Below are positions 40,947-49,495 of a stretch of 64,000 nt of DNA, piece by piece. The stretch spans positions 558,001 through 622,000 of the forward strand of contig NZ_VJYI01000002.1 in NCBI RefSeq assembly GCF_008065375.1, written 5' to 3'. The position numbers and the translations under genes were made by a program. Origin of the DNA: Nonomuraea sp. SYSU D8015. GTDB taxonomy: Bacteria; Actinomycetota; Actinomycetes; Streptosporangiales; Streptosporangiaceae. The notes under the pieces were generated by a model. It made no database searches and was not told the DNA's origin. It was given only the letters and a program-made list of their open reading frames with translations. Every line of letters begins with the position of its first letter. Position 1 is the stretch's first letter.

Positions 40947-43550
40947 TTACTGGAGCGCCGCCAGCAGGCGGCCCACCTGGGTGCGGTCGTTGACGCCGAG
41001 CTTGTCGTAGGCGGCCTGGAGGTGGTTGGCCGCCGTCCGCGTGGACAGCGTCAGCCGGTCGGCGATCTCCCGGTTCGTCAAGCCCGCGGCGGCGAGCCGG
41101 ACGATCTCCCGCTGCCGCGGCGTCAGCTCCGGCGTGGCCAGCTCGACCAGTGCCGGCGTCGTGACGCCCGGGCAGCGCCTGGCCAGCGCCCACGCCCTGG
41201 TCTGTGCGCCCCTGGCCAGCGTGCCGCGCCCGGCGTCCCGGTACGCGGCCGCCTCCTGAGCGGTGGCCTCGGCCGCGTACAGCACCAGGCCGAGCCGCTC
41301 GAACTCCCCCGCCACCGCCGCGAGCTCGGCCGGGTGTCCCGTGGCCCGCGCGTGCCTGGCGAACAGCCCGGCCAGCGGCCCGTCCACGTGTTCGGCCAGC
41401 GCGGACAGCCGGTCGGCGGCCAGGTCGGGCGAGCCGAGCCGGACCAGGTCGTGCAGAGCGAACATCAGCCCGCCCACCTGCTCGTGCTTCTCGGCGAGGT
41501 CGGCCGCCGACACGCACAGGCGCACCGCCTCGTCCAGGTCGCCCTCGGCGGCCGCCACCCAGACCGCCGCCTGCAGCACCGGCTGGCGGGTGAACGGCCA
41601 GCGCGCCACCGGCTCCTCCGCCTCCGCGAGCGTCTCACGAGCCTGCTCCACCCGGCCCAGCAGCGCCAGCGCGTGGGCCAGCTCCCCCAGGCACCGGCCC
41701 AGGTACGGCGTGCGTACCGGCAACCTGGCGGCGTCGTCGCGGCACCACCTGGCGGCCTCCGCCGCCTCCCCGCGCAACCTGCTGACCAGCGCCCGATAGG
41801 TGCCGAACCCGGTCACGGAAAGCTCGCCCGCGGCCAGTCCCATTCCCTCCTCGGCGGTACGCGCGGCCTCCTCCAGCCGCCCCGAGAACGCCTGCGCGGC
41901 GCAGCGCGCGTCCAGCAGCGTCGGAAGCGCGTGCGGCGCCTCGTCCCCCCAGCCGGCCACGTCCGCCAGCGCCCGATCGGCCACCGCGATGGCGTACTGG
42001 AACCGCCCGGAGTAGGCGGCGATCCACGCGTCCAGGCCGGCCGCGTGCGCCGTGCCCCTCACCGTCGCCGGCCTGCACGCGAGCGCCCGTGCCAGTGACC
42101 CGGCGGCTCCGCGCAGCCGCCCGGCCAGGAAGTCGGCCACGCCGCGGTAGATGTGCGCCTCCTGCCGCAAGACCGGGTCGGAGATCGTCTCCGCGGCCAC
42201 GTCGAGCAATCGGCACGCCTCGGCGTCCGTCCCCGTCCACGCCAGGTTGATCCCCAGGCTGATGGCGTGCTGGGCGCGTTCGCCCTCGGTGACCGCGTCC
42301 CGCGCCGCCCGCCGCAGCGCCGCCAGCGCCGAGTCGGCGTCGCCCAGCACCATGAGGATCTCGCCGAGCAGCGCGACCGTGGCGACGCCCGCGCCGGCGT
42401 CGATCGCGGCCCTGGCCAGCCGCGCCGCCAGCCGCGGATCCTGCCGGCCCCAGGCCAGCCGCGCGGCCGCGGCGAGCGTGCCGGGGTCTGCGGCCGAGCC
42501 GCTGTCCAGCCGCCACACGGCCGCCCGCAGCCGGTCCTCGCGCCGCCGCAGCCCGGTGGACTCCAGCGCCTCGGCCAGCATCCGCCGCAGGCGCCGGGTG
42601 CGCAGCGTGCCGCAGCCGGCGCGGACGACCTCGCCATACAGGGGGTGGCCGAGCCGCAGTTGCGCCCGCCGGCCCTCGGCCACGCTCACGACCAGGCCGC
42701 GGTCCTCGACCCGCTCCACCGCCTGGGCCGAGGTCAGCGACGCCAGCAGCTCGGCCCCCACCGGCTCACTGAACGCCACCAGCTCCAGCACCTCGCGCTC
42801 GTCCGCGTCGAGGTGGCCGATCCGGTCGCTCACCAGCTCGCGCAGGCGCGTGGTCACGGACAGCTCGCCGCGCCAGTGCCACTGCCCGTCCCGCTCGGCC
42901 AGGCACCCGGAGGCGCGGCCTGCGTGCACGACCTCGCGCAGGTAGAGCACGTTGCCCCCGCTGACCCTGGCCAGGTGCCGTACGGTCTCGCCGGCCACCT
43001 CGCCGCCGAGCGCCCCCGCGAGCACCTGCCCGACCTCTTCCCCGGTCAAGGGCGGCAGCTCGACCCTGGTGATCAGCTCGTCCTTCCACAGCGCGGCCAC
43101 GGGCTCCGGCTGCGGCTCGCCGCTGCGTACCGTCACCAGCAGCCTCGCCTCGCCGCTCTCGGCGAGGTAGTGCACCAGCGCCGCCGAGGCCGCGTCGAGC
43201 CGGTGCGCGTCGTCCACGCTGACCAGCAGCTCACTGGCGCTTTCCGGCTGCCCGGCGGCATGCAGGTGGCGGGCGGCCCAGCGCAGCAGGTTCTCGCCTT
43301 CCTCGGGCGGGCCCGTCAGCACGTGCGCGAACGAGCCGAACGGGATCATCGACGCGGTCTCGGTGCCGAGCGCGCGCACCACCGCGTATCCCCTCAGCCC
43401 GGCCAGCGCCTGCGCCGCCAGCCTGCTCTTGCCCACTCCTGCCTCACCGGCGATCATCACGCCTGCTCCCGACCGCAGCGCCTCCCGTACGGTCGTGAGC
43501 GGCCCCCCTCGCCCGACGAACGGCCATCCGCTCCCCAGCTGCTCGCTCAT
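40947..43550 (-). CDS. LAL-type LuxR regulator with AAA ATPase domain
   Basis: 867-residue large ATP-binding LuxR regulator. Walker A GEAGVGKSRLA near residue 35-45, Walker B region LLVSVDDAHRLDAAS (about 105), a long helical TPR-like middle, and a C-terminal LuxR helix-turn-helix LTPRQREIVRLAAAGLTNRE with LSTRTAANHLQAAYDKLG. LAL proteins are usually pathway activators for sugar use or secondary metabolism. ATG 43550 follows GGAGG by 4 nt. It neighbours a BTAD/SARP regulator; no biosynthetic cluster is obvious nearby. Confidence 0.93.
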   Translation of the reverse strand: MSEQLGSGWPFVGRGGPLTTVREALRSGAGVMIAGEAGVGKSRLAAQALAGLRGYAVVRALGTETASMIPFGSFAHVLTGPPEEGENLLRWAARHLHAAGQPESASELLVSVDDAHRLDAASAALVHYLAESGEARLLVTVRSGEPQPEPVAALWKDELITRVELPPLTGEEVGQVLAGALGGEVAGETVRHLARVSGGNVLYLREVVHAGRASGCLAERDGQWHWRGELSVTTRLRELVSDRIGHLDADEREVLELVAFSEPVGAELLASLTSAQAVERVEDRGLVVSVAEGRRAQLRLGHPLYGEVVRAGCGTLRTRRLRRMLAEALESTGLRRREDRLRAAVWRLDSGSAADPGTLAAAARLAWGRQDPRLAARLARAAIDAGAGVATVALLGEILMVLGDADSALAALRRAARDAVTEGERAQHAISLGINLAWTGTDAEACRLLDVAAETISDPVLRQEAHIYRGVADFLAGRLRGAAGSLARALACRPATVRGTAHAAGLDAWIAAYSGRFQYAIAVADRALADVAGWGDEAPHALPTLLDARCAAQAFSGRLEEAARTAEEGMGLAAGELSVTGFGTYRALVSRLRGEAAEAARWCRDDAARLPVRTPYLGRCLGELAHALALLGRVEQARETLAEAEEPVARWPFTRQPVLQAAVWVAAAEGDLDEAVRLCVSAADLAEKHEQVGGLMFALHDLVRLGSPDLAADRLSALAEHVDGPLAGLFARHARATGHPAELAAVAGEFERLGLVLYAAEATAQEAAAYRDAGRGTLARGAQTRAWALARRCPGVTTPALVELATPELTPRQREIVRLAAAGLTNREIADRLTLSTRTAANHLQAAYDKLGVNDRTQVGRLLAALQ

Positions 43551-43598
43551 CGCGCCTCCTCTCGCCGTCATCGTGCGTCAGGGCGGTTCGCGGAAGGT

Positions 43599-43760
43599 TC
43601 AGGCCGGGGCTTGTCCGAGGCCGGCGGCGTCGCGAAGGAGGTCGAGCAGGGCGTCCGTGCCGCTGAACGGCACCGCCTCGCCCCCGACCTCTTCGAGCAC
43701 CCCGCGGAGCTGGCCGCCCGCTTGCTCGGGCTCGACCAGCCGGACGATCACCGTTCTCAT
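43599..43760 (-). CDS. 53-residue protein between two large regulators
   Basis: From ATG 43760 the minus strand reads MRTVIVRLVEPEQAGGQLRG, then VLEEVGGEAVPFSGTDALL, ending at TGA 43599; composition and codon-position GC look like a real protein, with alternating beta-alpha pattern. It lies in the 246-nt gap between the BTAD regulator (stop 43797) and the LAL regulator (start 43550), all three in one direction. No family recognised; it may be a small partner of the upstream regulator. Confidence 0.55.
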   Translation of the reverse strand: MRTVIVRLVEPEQAGGQLRGVLEEVGGEAVPFSGTDALLDLLRDAAGLGQAPA

Positions 43761-43796
43761 ATGGGAAACGATCTCGCCGACCGGTTCAGGTCTGGT

Positions 43797-46700
43797 TCAG
43801 GTGGGGTACGGGGCGGGCTCCACCTCCAGCTCGCGCATGAGCTCCGCGTACATGTGGTAGCGCCTGCGGGCGTCGCCGCGGCGGCCGGCCAGGTCGAGCA
43901 CCCGCACCAGGCCCAGGTGGGCACGCTCGTCGTAGCGGTCGCGCTCCAGCAGCCGCAGCCAGTAACGCGCGGCCTCGTCGTGGTGGCGCTCGACCGTGCG
44001 GGCGGCGGCCAGCTTGGCCGCGGCCTGCACGTACGCAAGCCTGGCCTGCTCGCGCAGCCCCACGGCCCAGTCCGCGTACGGGTCCTCCTCGCAGAACTCA
44101 CCGCCGTAGGCACTCTCGGCGGCCGCCCACCGCTCCAGCGCCTCAGCGGTGTGGCCGGCCTGGTCGAGCCTGGTGGCCGCGCCCACCATGTCCAGAAATT
44201 TCTCGACATCGACATCGACGTGCGACAGATCCAGGCGCAACGCGCCCTCCTCGGAGACCACGATGTCGTCGGGAGGGCGTCGGCGCTCGGGATCCAGCAC
44301 CGCCCGCAACGTGGAGACCATGACGTTCAGCCGCCTCAACCCGACCGCCTCGTCCTCCTGCTCCGGCCAGAGGATCTCCACCAGGCGCTCCCTGCTGATG
44401 CCGCTCCCCCGTCGGCTGACCAGGATCTTCAGCAGGTCGCGGGCCTTGCGCGACTGCCAGGCGGTACGCGAGACGGGCACGCCGCCCAGCAGCACCCGGA
44501 ACGTTCCCATGGTCTCGACGACCACCCGCGCCGCCCGCTCCGGCGCGGCCCGGCCGATCAGCGCGTCGATCCGGTCGTCGAGCACCCGGCAGCCGATCGC
44601 GTGCATGCGCTCCCGGACGCGGGCGGCGGTGTCCCGGCCGGTCGCGGGATCGGACAGCGCGGCCCTGACCAGCTCCGCCCTGGCCTGCCCGACCGGGTCA
44701 CCGAGCGTCGCCCACTTGCGTACGGCCTCGTCGGCGAGCTTGGGATCTCCGTCGAGCTCCGCGCGCAGCTCCGCGATGGAGGCCTGGGCGGCGTGGTCCC
44801 TGCGCCGCACCGCCAGGGGCTCGGTCTCGTCGAGCGTCGCCCTGGCCTGGTCATGCCGCCCGGCGGCCAGCGCCACGCGGGCGCTCACGATGCGGGCCCG
44901 CACTCCGGCGATGCCCTCGGCGTACTCGAGCGCCTGCTCCGCGACGCGGGCCGCCTCTTCCGGGTCGTCGTCGCAGAGCAGCTCGGCCAGCCCGTTGAGC
45001 GCGTAGGAGACCGACTGCACGTCGCCGGGCGGCGCCTCGGGGATGATCCGCCGGTAGATCGCGACTGCCGCCCGGCGTTCGCCGCGCAACGTGTGGATCT
45101 CGGCCAGCCTCAGCAGCCCGAGGGTGACCAGCCGGGACCCCATCACCTCCCACCCCGCCACCGCCGCGGCCGCCTCGGTGGCGGCCTCCTCCAGGCGCCC
45201 GAGCCCGATCAGCGCCTGGGCCCGGTTGGCGGCGTTGAGCGCCGCGTACGGGGCGAACGACACCAGGTCCGTCAGCCGGGCCGCGAGGTCCGTCTCGGCC
45301 ACGGCCTCGGCGCAGGCGCCCTCGTCGAGGTAGCGGGAGGCCCGGTTGGCGTGGATGCGGATGAGCTGGAAGACGTCGCCGGCGCGTTCGGCGTACTCCA
45401 GGGCCCGCAGGTAGTGGGCGTCGTTGGCGCGGCGGTCGCCGTCGAGGGCGGCGAGCATGGCCAGCACCGTGTTCGCCATCGCCAGAGCGGCCGGATCGCC
45501 CACGCTGACGGCCTGCTCCAGCGCCCGGTCGGCCAGCTCGGCGCAGCCCGCCCGGTCGCCTCTCATCCACAGCACGGAGGCCATGGAGGCGGCGCACATG
45601 GCGGCGTCGGCGGGCGGGAAGCCGTGCTCATGGCCCCTGCGGTAGGTGGCGAACGCCGCGTCGTAGTCGCCCCGCAGGTGGTCGATCAGGCCGAGCCGCC
45701 TGGCCACGAACGCGTCGAACGCGGGGCCCGCCGCGGCCTGGACGAGCAGGTCGCGGGCGCGATCCCAGTGGCCGCGGCTCTGCTCGGCGACACCCGCCAG
45801 CTTGAGCATCGGGGGAGAGCGCCTGGCGGCCTCGGGTAACAGCTCCAGCGCCGCGATCACGTCGCCGCGCTCGGCCAGGCGCAGCCCGTACGTGTCGAGG
45901 AGGGAGGCCGTGAGGCCGGTGTGCCCGGTCGCGACGGCGGCGCGCAGGGCGAGCTCGGGCTGGTCGTGCTCGGTGTACCAGCGGGCGGCCACAGCGGCCA
46001 CGTCGTGGGCCTCGTGCCGGTCGAGCGGAGCGTGCGCGGCCAGCACGTGCGCGCTGGTCAGGGTGAGGCGGTGTCCGTCCTGGCCGGCCTCGAGGAACAG
46101 GCCGCGGCTGGTGAGCGACTCCAGCGTGTCGGGCGGCGCGCCCAGCGCCTCGGCCAGGCCGCCGGTCAGCACGGGCAGCACGGTGGCGGCGCGCAGGAGC
46201 TCGCGCATGGGCGCGGGCAGGCCCTTGAACGCGTCGAGCGTGAGGCGTTCGAGGGTGGCGGAGGTCGCGGCCAGGCTCTCGGCGGTGCGCGGCCACGTGG
46301 CCGGGTCCTCGCGGGCCAGCGCGTCGAGCGCGGCCCGCACGGCGGCGGGCCAGCCGCCGCAGGCCTCGTGGAGCGTGGCGGCCACGGCGGCGCCCGGCTC
46401 CCCCAGCCGGTCACGGGCCCAGGCGGCGGTCTCCTCCGGGGTGAGCGCCAGGTCGGTCGCGTCGAAGTCGAGCACCTCGTGGTCCTGGCGCAGCCGCGCG
46501 GTCGGGAACGGCAGCGGCTCCCGCGACGCCGTGACCACGTGCAGGTGCCGGGGCGCGGCGCGGACCAGCGTCTCCACGTAGCGCACGGCGCCCGGCGCGC
46601 CCGCGATCGCCTCGACGCCGTCGAAGACCAGGGCGAGCGCCCGCCGCAGCCGCCTGGCCAGCGCCTCGGCCAGCGCGCCCGCCAGCATCGCCGCCCTGGA

Positions 46701-46991
46701 CAGCTCGTCGGCGTCAGGACCGAGCGGCGCCTGCGCCGTGGTGACGAGGTCGGCGGGCAGGCCGGGCACCGCCTCCGACAGGGCCGCCGCCACGGCTCCG
46801 GCCAGCGTGGGCAGGTCGCGGTCGGCCGGGCCGAGCCGGTGCAGCACCGCGCCGACGGCCTGGCTCCATCCGGCCAGCGCGATGGATTTCCCGTAGCCTG
46901 TAGCTGCCACGAGTGTGGTGAGCCTGTGCGTCAGCGCCCCGTCCAGCCGCCGGTCGAGGGCGGGACGGGGTTGCACCCACCCTCGGTCCAC
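43797..46991 (-). CDS. BTAD-domain (SARP-like) regulator with N-terminal ATPase and TPR
   Basis: 1064-residue regulator with MalT/AfsR-like parts in unusual order: N-terminal NTPase (Walker A AATGYGKSIALAG, about residues 30-42; ALVFDGVEAI as Walker B), TPR-like helical repeats (about 340-830), then an OmpR-like DNA-binding domain (VETMGTFRVLLGGVPVSRTA and RKARDLLKILVSRRG) and a C-terminal BTAD (DLSHVDVDVEKFLDMVGAAT; EARLAYVQAAAKLA-type repeats). In classical AfsR the SARP part is N-terminal, so this is the inverted architecture. GTG 46991. It probably activates genes on a metabolic or phosphorylation cue. Confidence 0.92.
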   Translation of the reverse strand: MDRGWVQPRPALDRRLDGALTHRLTTLVAATGYGKSIALAGWSQAVGAVLHRLGPADRDLPTLAGAVAAALSEAVPGLPADLVTTAQAPLGPDADELSRAAMLAGALAEALARRLRRALALVFDGVEAIAGAPGAVRYVETLVRAAPRHLHVVTASREPLPFPTARLRQDHEVLDFDATDLALTPEETAAWARDRLGEPGAAVAATLHEACGGWPAAVRAALDALAREDPATWPRTAESLAATSATLERLTLDAFKGLPAPMRELLRAATVLPVLTGGLAEALGAPPDTLESLTSRGLFLEAGQDGHRLTLTSAHVLAAHAPLDRHEAHDVAAVAARWYTEHDQPELALRAAVATGHTGLTASLLDTYGLRLAERGDVIAALELLPEAARRSPPMLKLAGVAEQSRGHWDRARDLLVQAAAGPAFDAFVARRLGLIDHLRGDYDAAFATYRRGHEHGFPPADAAMCAASMASVLWMRGDRAGCAELADRALEQAVSVGDPAALAMANTVLAMLAALDGDRRANDAHYLRALEYAERAGDVFQLIRIHANRASRYLDEGACAEAVAETDLAARLTDLVSFAPYAALNAANRAQALIGLGRLEEAATEAAAAVAGWEVMGSRLVTLGLLRLAEIHTLRGERRAAVAIYRRIIPEAPPGDVQSVSYALNGLAELLCDDDPEEAARVAEQALEYAEGIAGVRARIVSARVALAAGRHDQARATLDETEPLAVRRRDHAAQASIAELRAELDGDPKLADEAVRKWATLGDPVGQARAELVRAALSDPATGRDTAARVRERMHAIGCRVLDDRIDALIGRAAPERAARVVVETMGTFRVLLGGVPVSRTAWQSRKARDLLKILVSRRGSGISRERLVEILWPEQEDEAVGLRRLNVMVSTLRAVLDPERRRPPDDIVVSEEGALRLDLSHVDVDVEKFLDMVGAATRLDQAGHTAEALERWAAAESAYGGEFCEEDPYADWAVGLREQARLAYVQAAAKLAAARTVERHHDEAARYWLRLLERDRYDERAHLGLVRVLDLAGRRGDARRRYHMYAELMRELEVEPAPYPT

Positions 46992-47100
46992 CCCAGAATG
47001 CTACGCCCGCCCTCGTAGGCGACTCCATAGTTCGCAAAGTGCCACCTCCCGGTAACCAGTGGGTAGGCGCACTATGGTCGTACTTCTTACAGGAGGCACC

Positions 47101-47619
47101 GTGGAACAGGATCTGCCCGGCGGTGCGAGGCTGATCGTGGGGGTGGACGAGTCCCCGGCCTCGCGCTGGGCGCTGGCCTGGGCCATCGGGGTGGCCAGGC
47201 TGCACCGGATGGCCCTGGTCGCCGTGCACGTCAGCCGCGCGCCCGTCCACCCTTTCCCCGAGGCGCTGCCCGTGCAACAGGCCGTCAGGATGGGCGAGGA
47301 GGTGCGCTGCGCCGAGGTGATCGGCGCGGCGTTCGACGACGTCGCGGGCGGCGTGCCCGACGATCTCACGACGGCGATGGTGGGCAGGGTCGGCGATCCC
47401 GGCTATCACCTCGTCGATCTGGCCAGGGAGGGCGATCTGCTGGTGCTCGGCCGGGGCCGGCGCGGGCTGCTCAGCAGGATCTTCCTGCCGTCGACCAGCA
47501 TGTACTGCGCCCGGCACGCGCGCACCACCGTCGTGATCGTGCAGCAGCCCGCCGCGCCCGACGACCCCGAGATGTCAGGGGAGCGAAGCCGTCGGTTCTG
47601 GAGCCGCCGACATCCGTAG
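47101..47619 (+). CDS. universal stress protein (UspA) family
   Basis: 172-residue Usp domain: RLIVGVDESPASRWALAWAI at the start and VLGRGRRGLLSRIFLPSTS (the G-2x-G-9x-G(S/T) ATP-binding pattern is present in altered form) before TTVVIVQQP. ATP-binding class is likely. GTG 47101 follows GGAGG by 4 nt. The last 45 nt overlap the convergent MocR gene. Confidence 0.88.
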   Translation: MEQDLPGGARLIVGVDESPASRWALAWAIGVARLHRMALVAVHVSRAPVHPFPEALPVQQAVRMGEEVRCAEVIGAAFDDVAGGVPDDLTTAMVGRVGDPGYHLVDLAREGDLLVLGRGRRGLLSRIFLPSTSMYCARHARTTVVIVQQPAAPDDPEMSGERSRRFWSRRHP

Positions 47620-48978
47620 GGACCGCTTCACCAGGCGCAGGCCCTCGGGGATCCGGTCTTTCGCGATCGCGCCGTAGCCCAGGACGAGGCCGGGCTGCGC
47701 CGGGGGCTCGCCGCAGTACGCCTCCAGTCGCTCGATCGCCAGGCCGGGCGCGGGGCGTACGGACACGCCTGGCGCGAAGCGGGCACACAGGTGCAGACCG
47801 GCCGTGGACGGGACCGGGCGCAGGCGGTCGTCCCCCGCGAGCATTTCCGCGATCATGGCGTGCCGGGCGGCGTACTCACGGGTCGCCTTCCTGATGTGCC
47901 TGGCCAGCAGCCCTTCGTCGATGAAGCGGGCCAGGGCCGCCTGCGTCGGCAACTCGCTGTGCCAGTCAGACAGCTGCCTGGCCGTGCGCAGCGCCGGGGC
48001 GAGCGAGGCGGGGGCGACGAGGAAGCCGAGCCTGAGCATGGGGAGCAGGGTCTTCGAGAACGAGCCCACGTAGATGACGCGTCCGGCCCTGTCGAGGCTC
48101 TGAAGGGGCTCGAGCGGCCGCTCGCCGAAGCGGAACTCGCTGTCGTAGTCGTCCTCGATCACCACTGCCCGGCGGCGCTCGGCCCAGGCCAGGAGGGCGG
48201 CGCGGCGGGCCAGCGACATGGGCGTGCCCAGCGGGAACTGGTGGGACGGGGTGACGTACACGATGCGCGCCGCGCTCGGGATGGCCTGGACGTCGATGCC
48301 CTCGGCGTCGACCGGGACGCCGGTCACGCGCGCGCCGAGCGAGCGGAACAGCAGGCGGGCGGGCGGGTAGCCGGGCTCCTCGACGGCCACCACGGCGCCG
48401 GGCTCGATCAGTACGCGGCCGATGAGGTCCAGCGCCTGCTGGGCGCCGTTGGTGACCAGCACGTCGCCGGCGCCCGCGTGGACGGACCTGCTGATGCCGA
48501 TGTGCCGGGAGATGGCCTCGCGCAGCGGCTCGTGGCCGGCCGGGTCGCCGTACGCCGCGGCGCCGGAGCGCAGCTCGCGCGTCACCAGGCGGCGCCAGGT
48601 CTCCATCGGGAACAGGCGGGGGTCGGGCATGCCGACGCGGAAGTCGTACGGGGCGGTCGCCACGGGCCTCGGCGTCTCGATCTCCCGCCAGACCGCACGC
48701 GGCAGCACGACCCCCTTGGGCGCCGCCCTGCCGCGGACCGGCTCCGCCGACACGAACGTGCCCGCCCCCGCGCGGCCCACCAGGAACCCGTCGGCGACGA
48801 GGCGGTCGTAGGCGAGCGCGACCGTGTTCCTGGAGATCTCCAGACGGCTGGCCAGCTCCCTGGTCGGGGGGAGGCGTTCGCCCGATCTGAGCCGGCCGTC
48901 GAGTATGGCGTCGAGGAGTTGCCGGTAGACCTGCGCGGCCAGGTCGCCGCGGCCTTCGAGCGTGATGTGGACGTCCAT
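47575..48978 (-). CDS. MocR/PdxR-type GntR regulator with aminotransferase domain
   Basis: 467-residue fusion of an N-terminal GntR winged helix (GRLRSGERLPPTRELASRLE, SRNTVALAYDRLVADGFLV) and a C-terminal class I aminotransferase fold binding pyridoxal phosphate; the PLP lysine lies in YVGSFSKTLLPMLRLGF and the Asp/Tyr pair in VIEDDYDSEFRFG. Members sense PLP or amino acids. It is divergent from the AhpD-like gene, a likely target. ATG 48978 was chosen for the conserved start MDVHITLEGRGDLAAQVYR. Confidence 0.93.
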   Translation of the reverse strand: MDVHITLEGRGDLAAQVYRQLLDAILDGRLRSGERLPPTRELASRLEISRNTVALAYDRLVADGFLVGRAGAGTFVSAEPVRGRAAPKGVVLPRAVWREIETPRPVATAPYDFRVGMPDPRLFPMETWRRLVTRELRSGAAAYGDPAGHEPLREAISRHIGISRSVHAGAGDVLVTNGAQQALDLIGRVLIEPGAVVAVEEPGYPPARLLFRSLGARVTGVPVDAEGIDVQAIPSAARIVYVTPSHQFPLGTPMSLARRAALLAWAERRRAVVIEDDYDSEFRFGERPLEPLQSLDRAGRVIYVGSFSKTLLPMLRLGFLVAPASLAPALRTARQLSDWHSELPTQAALARFIDEGLLARHIRKATREYAARHAMIAEMLAGDDRLRPVPSTAGLHLCARFAPGVSVRPAPGLAIERLEAYCGEPPAQPGLVLGYGAIAKDRIPEGLRLVKRSLRMSAAPEPTASLP

Positions 48979-49045
48979 CTTGGCCCAATCAAATTTCCGG
49001 AAATTGGAGCTTATAACGGGACAAATGCGGGTTGAAGATGGGGGC

Positions 49046-49495
49046 ATGACAGAGCGAATGGATCTCGGATCGCTGGCCGGTGAGGCGTACAAGGCGATGG
49101 CCGGGCTGGACAGGTTCGTCGCCGCCAGCACCCTCCCCAAGCCGCTGCTGGAGCTGGTGCGCCTGCGCGCCAGCCAGATCAACGGATGCGTTTACTGCGT
49201 GGACATGCACAGCTCGGACGCCAAGCAGGCCGGGGAGAGCGACGCCCGGCTGCACGCGGTGGCGGTCTGGCGGGAGGCGCCCTTCTTCACCGACCAGGAG
49301 CGGGCCGCCCTCGCCTTCACCGACGCGGCCACCCGGCTCTCGACCCACGATGTCACGGACGACGTCTGGGAGCAGGCCGCCGCGCACTTCAGCGAGCCGG
49401 AACTGGCCGCGCTCGTCGTGGCCGTGGCCACCATCAACGCCTGGAACCGGATGGGCGTCGCCACCCGGATGACGCCGGAGTCGTACAAGTCATGA
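49046..49495 (+). CDS. carboxymuconolactone decarboxylase / AhpD-like protein
   Basis: 149-residue AhpD-fold protein with the redox pair CVYC in QINGCVYCVDMHSSDAKQAG and the following His in the helix, the hallmark of peroxidatic/alkylhydroperoxidase-like members. Divergent from the MocR regulator. Its stop overlaps the MFS start (ATGA at 49492-49495), so the pair is one operon. Confidence 0.92.
   Translation: MTERMDLGSLAGEAYKAMAGLDRFVAASTLPKPLLELVRLRASQINGCVYCVDMHSSDAKQAGESDARLHAVAVWREAPFFTDQERAALAFTDAATRLSTHDVTDDVWEQAAAHFSEPELAALVVAVATINAWNRMGVATRMTPESYKS

Noticed and set aside
42153..45839. 1228-residue plus-strand open frame
   Set aside because: It is antisense to the LAL and BTAD regulators; long shadows are normal in very GC-rich coding DNA and its His/Arg/Gln-rich text has no domain.
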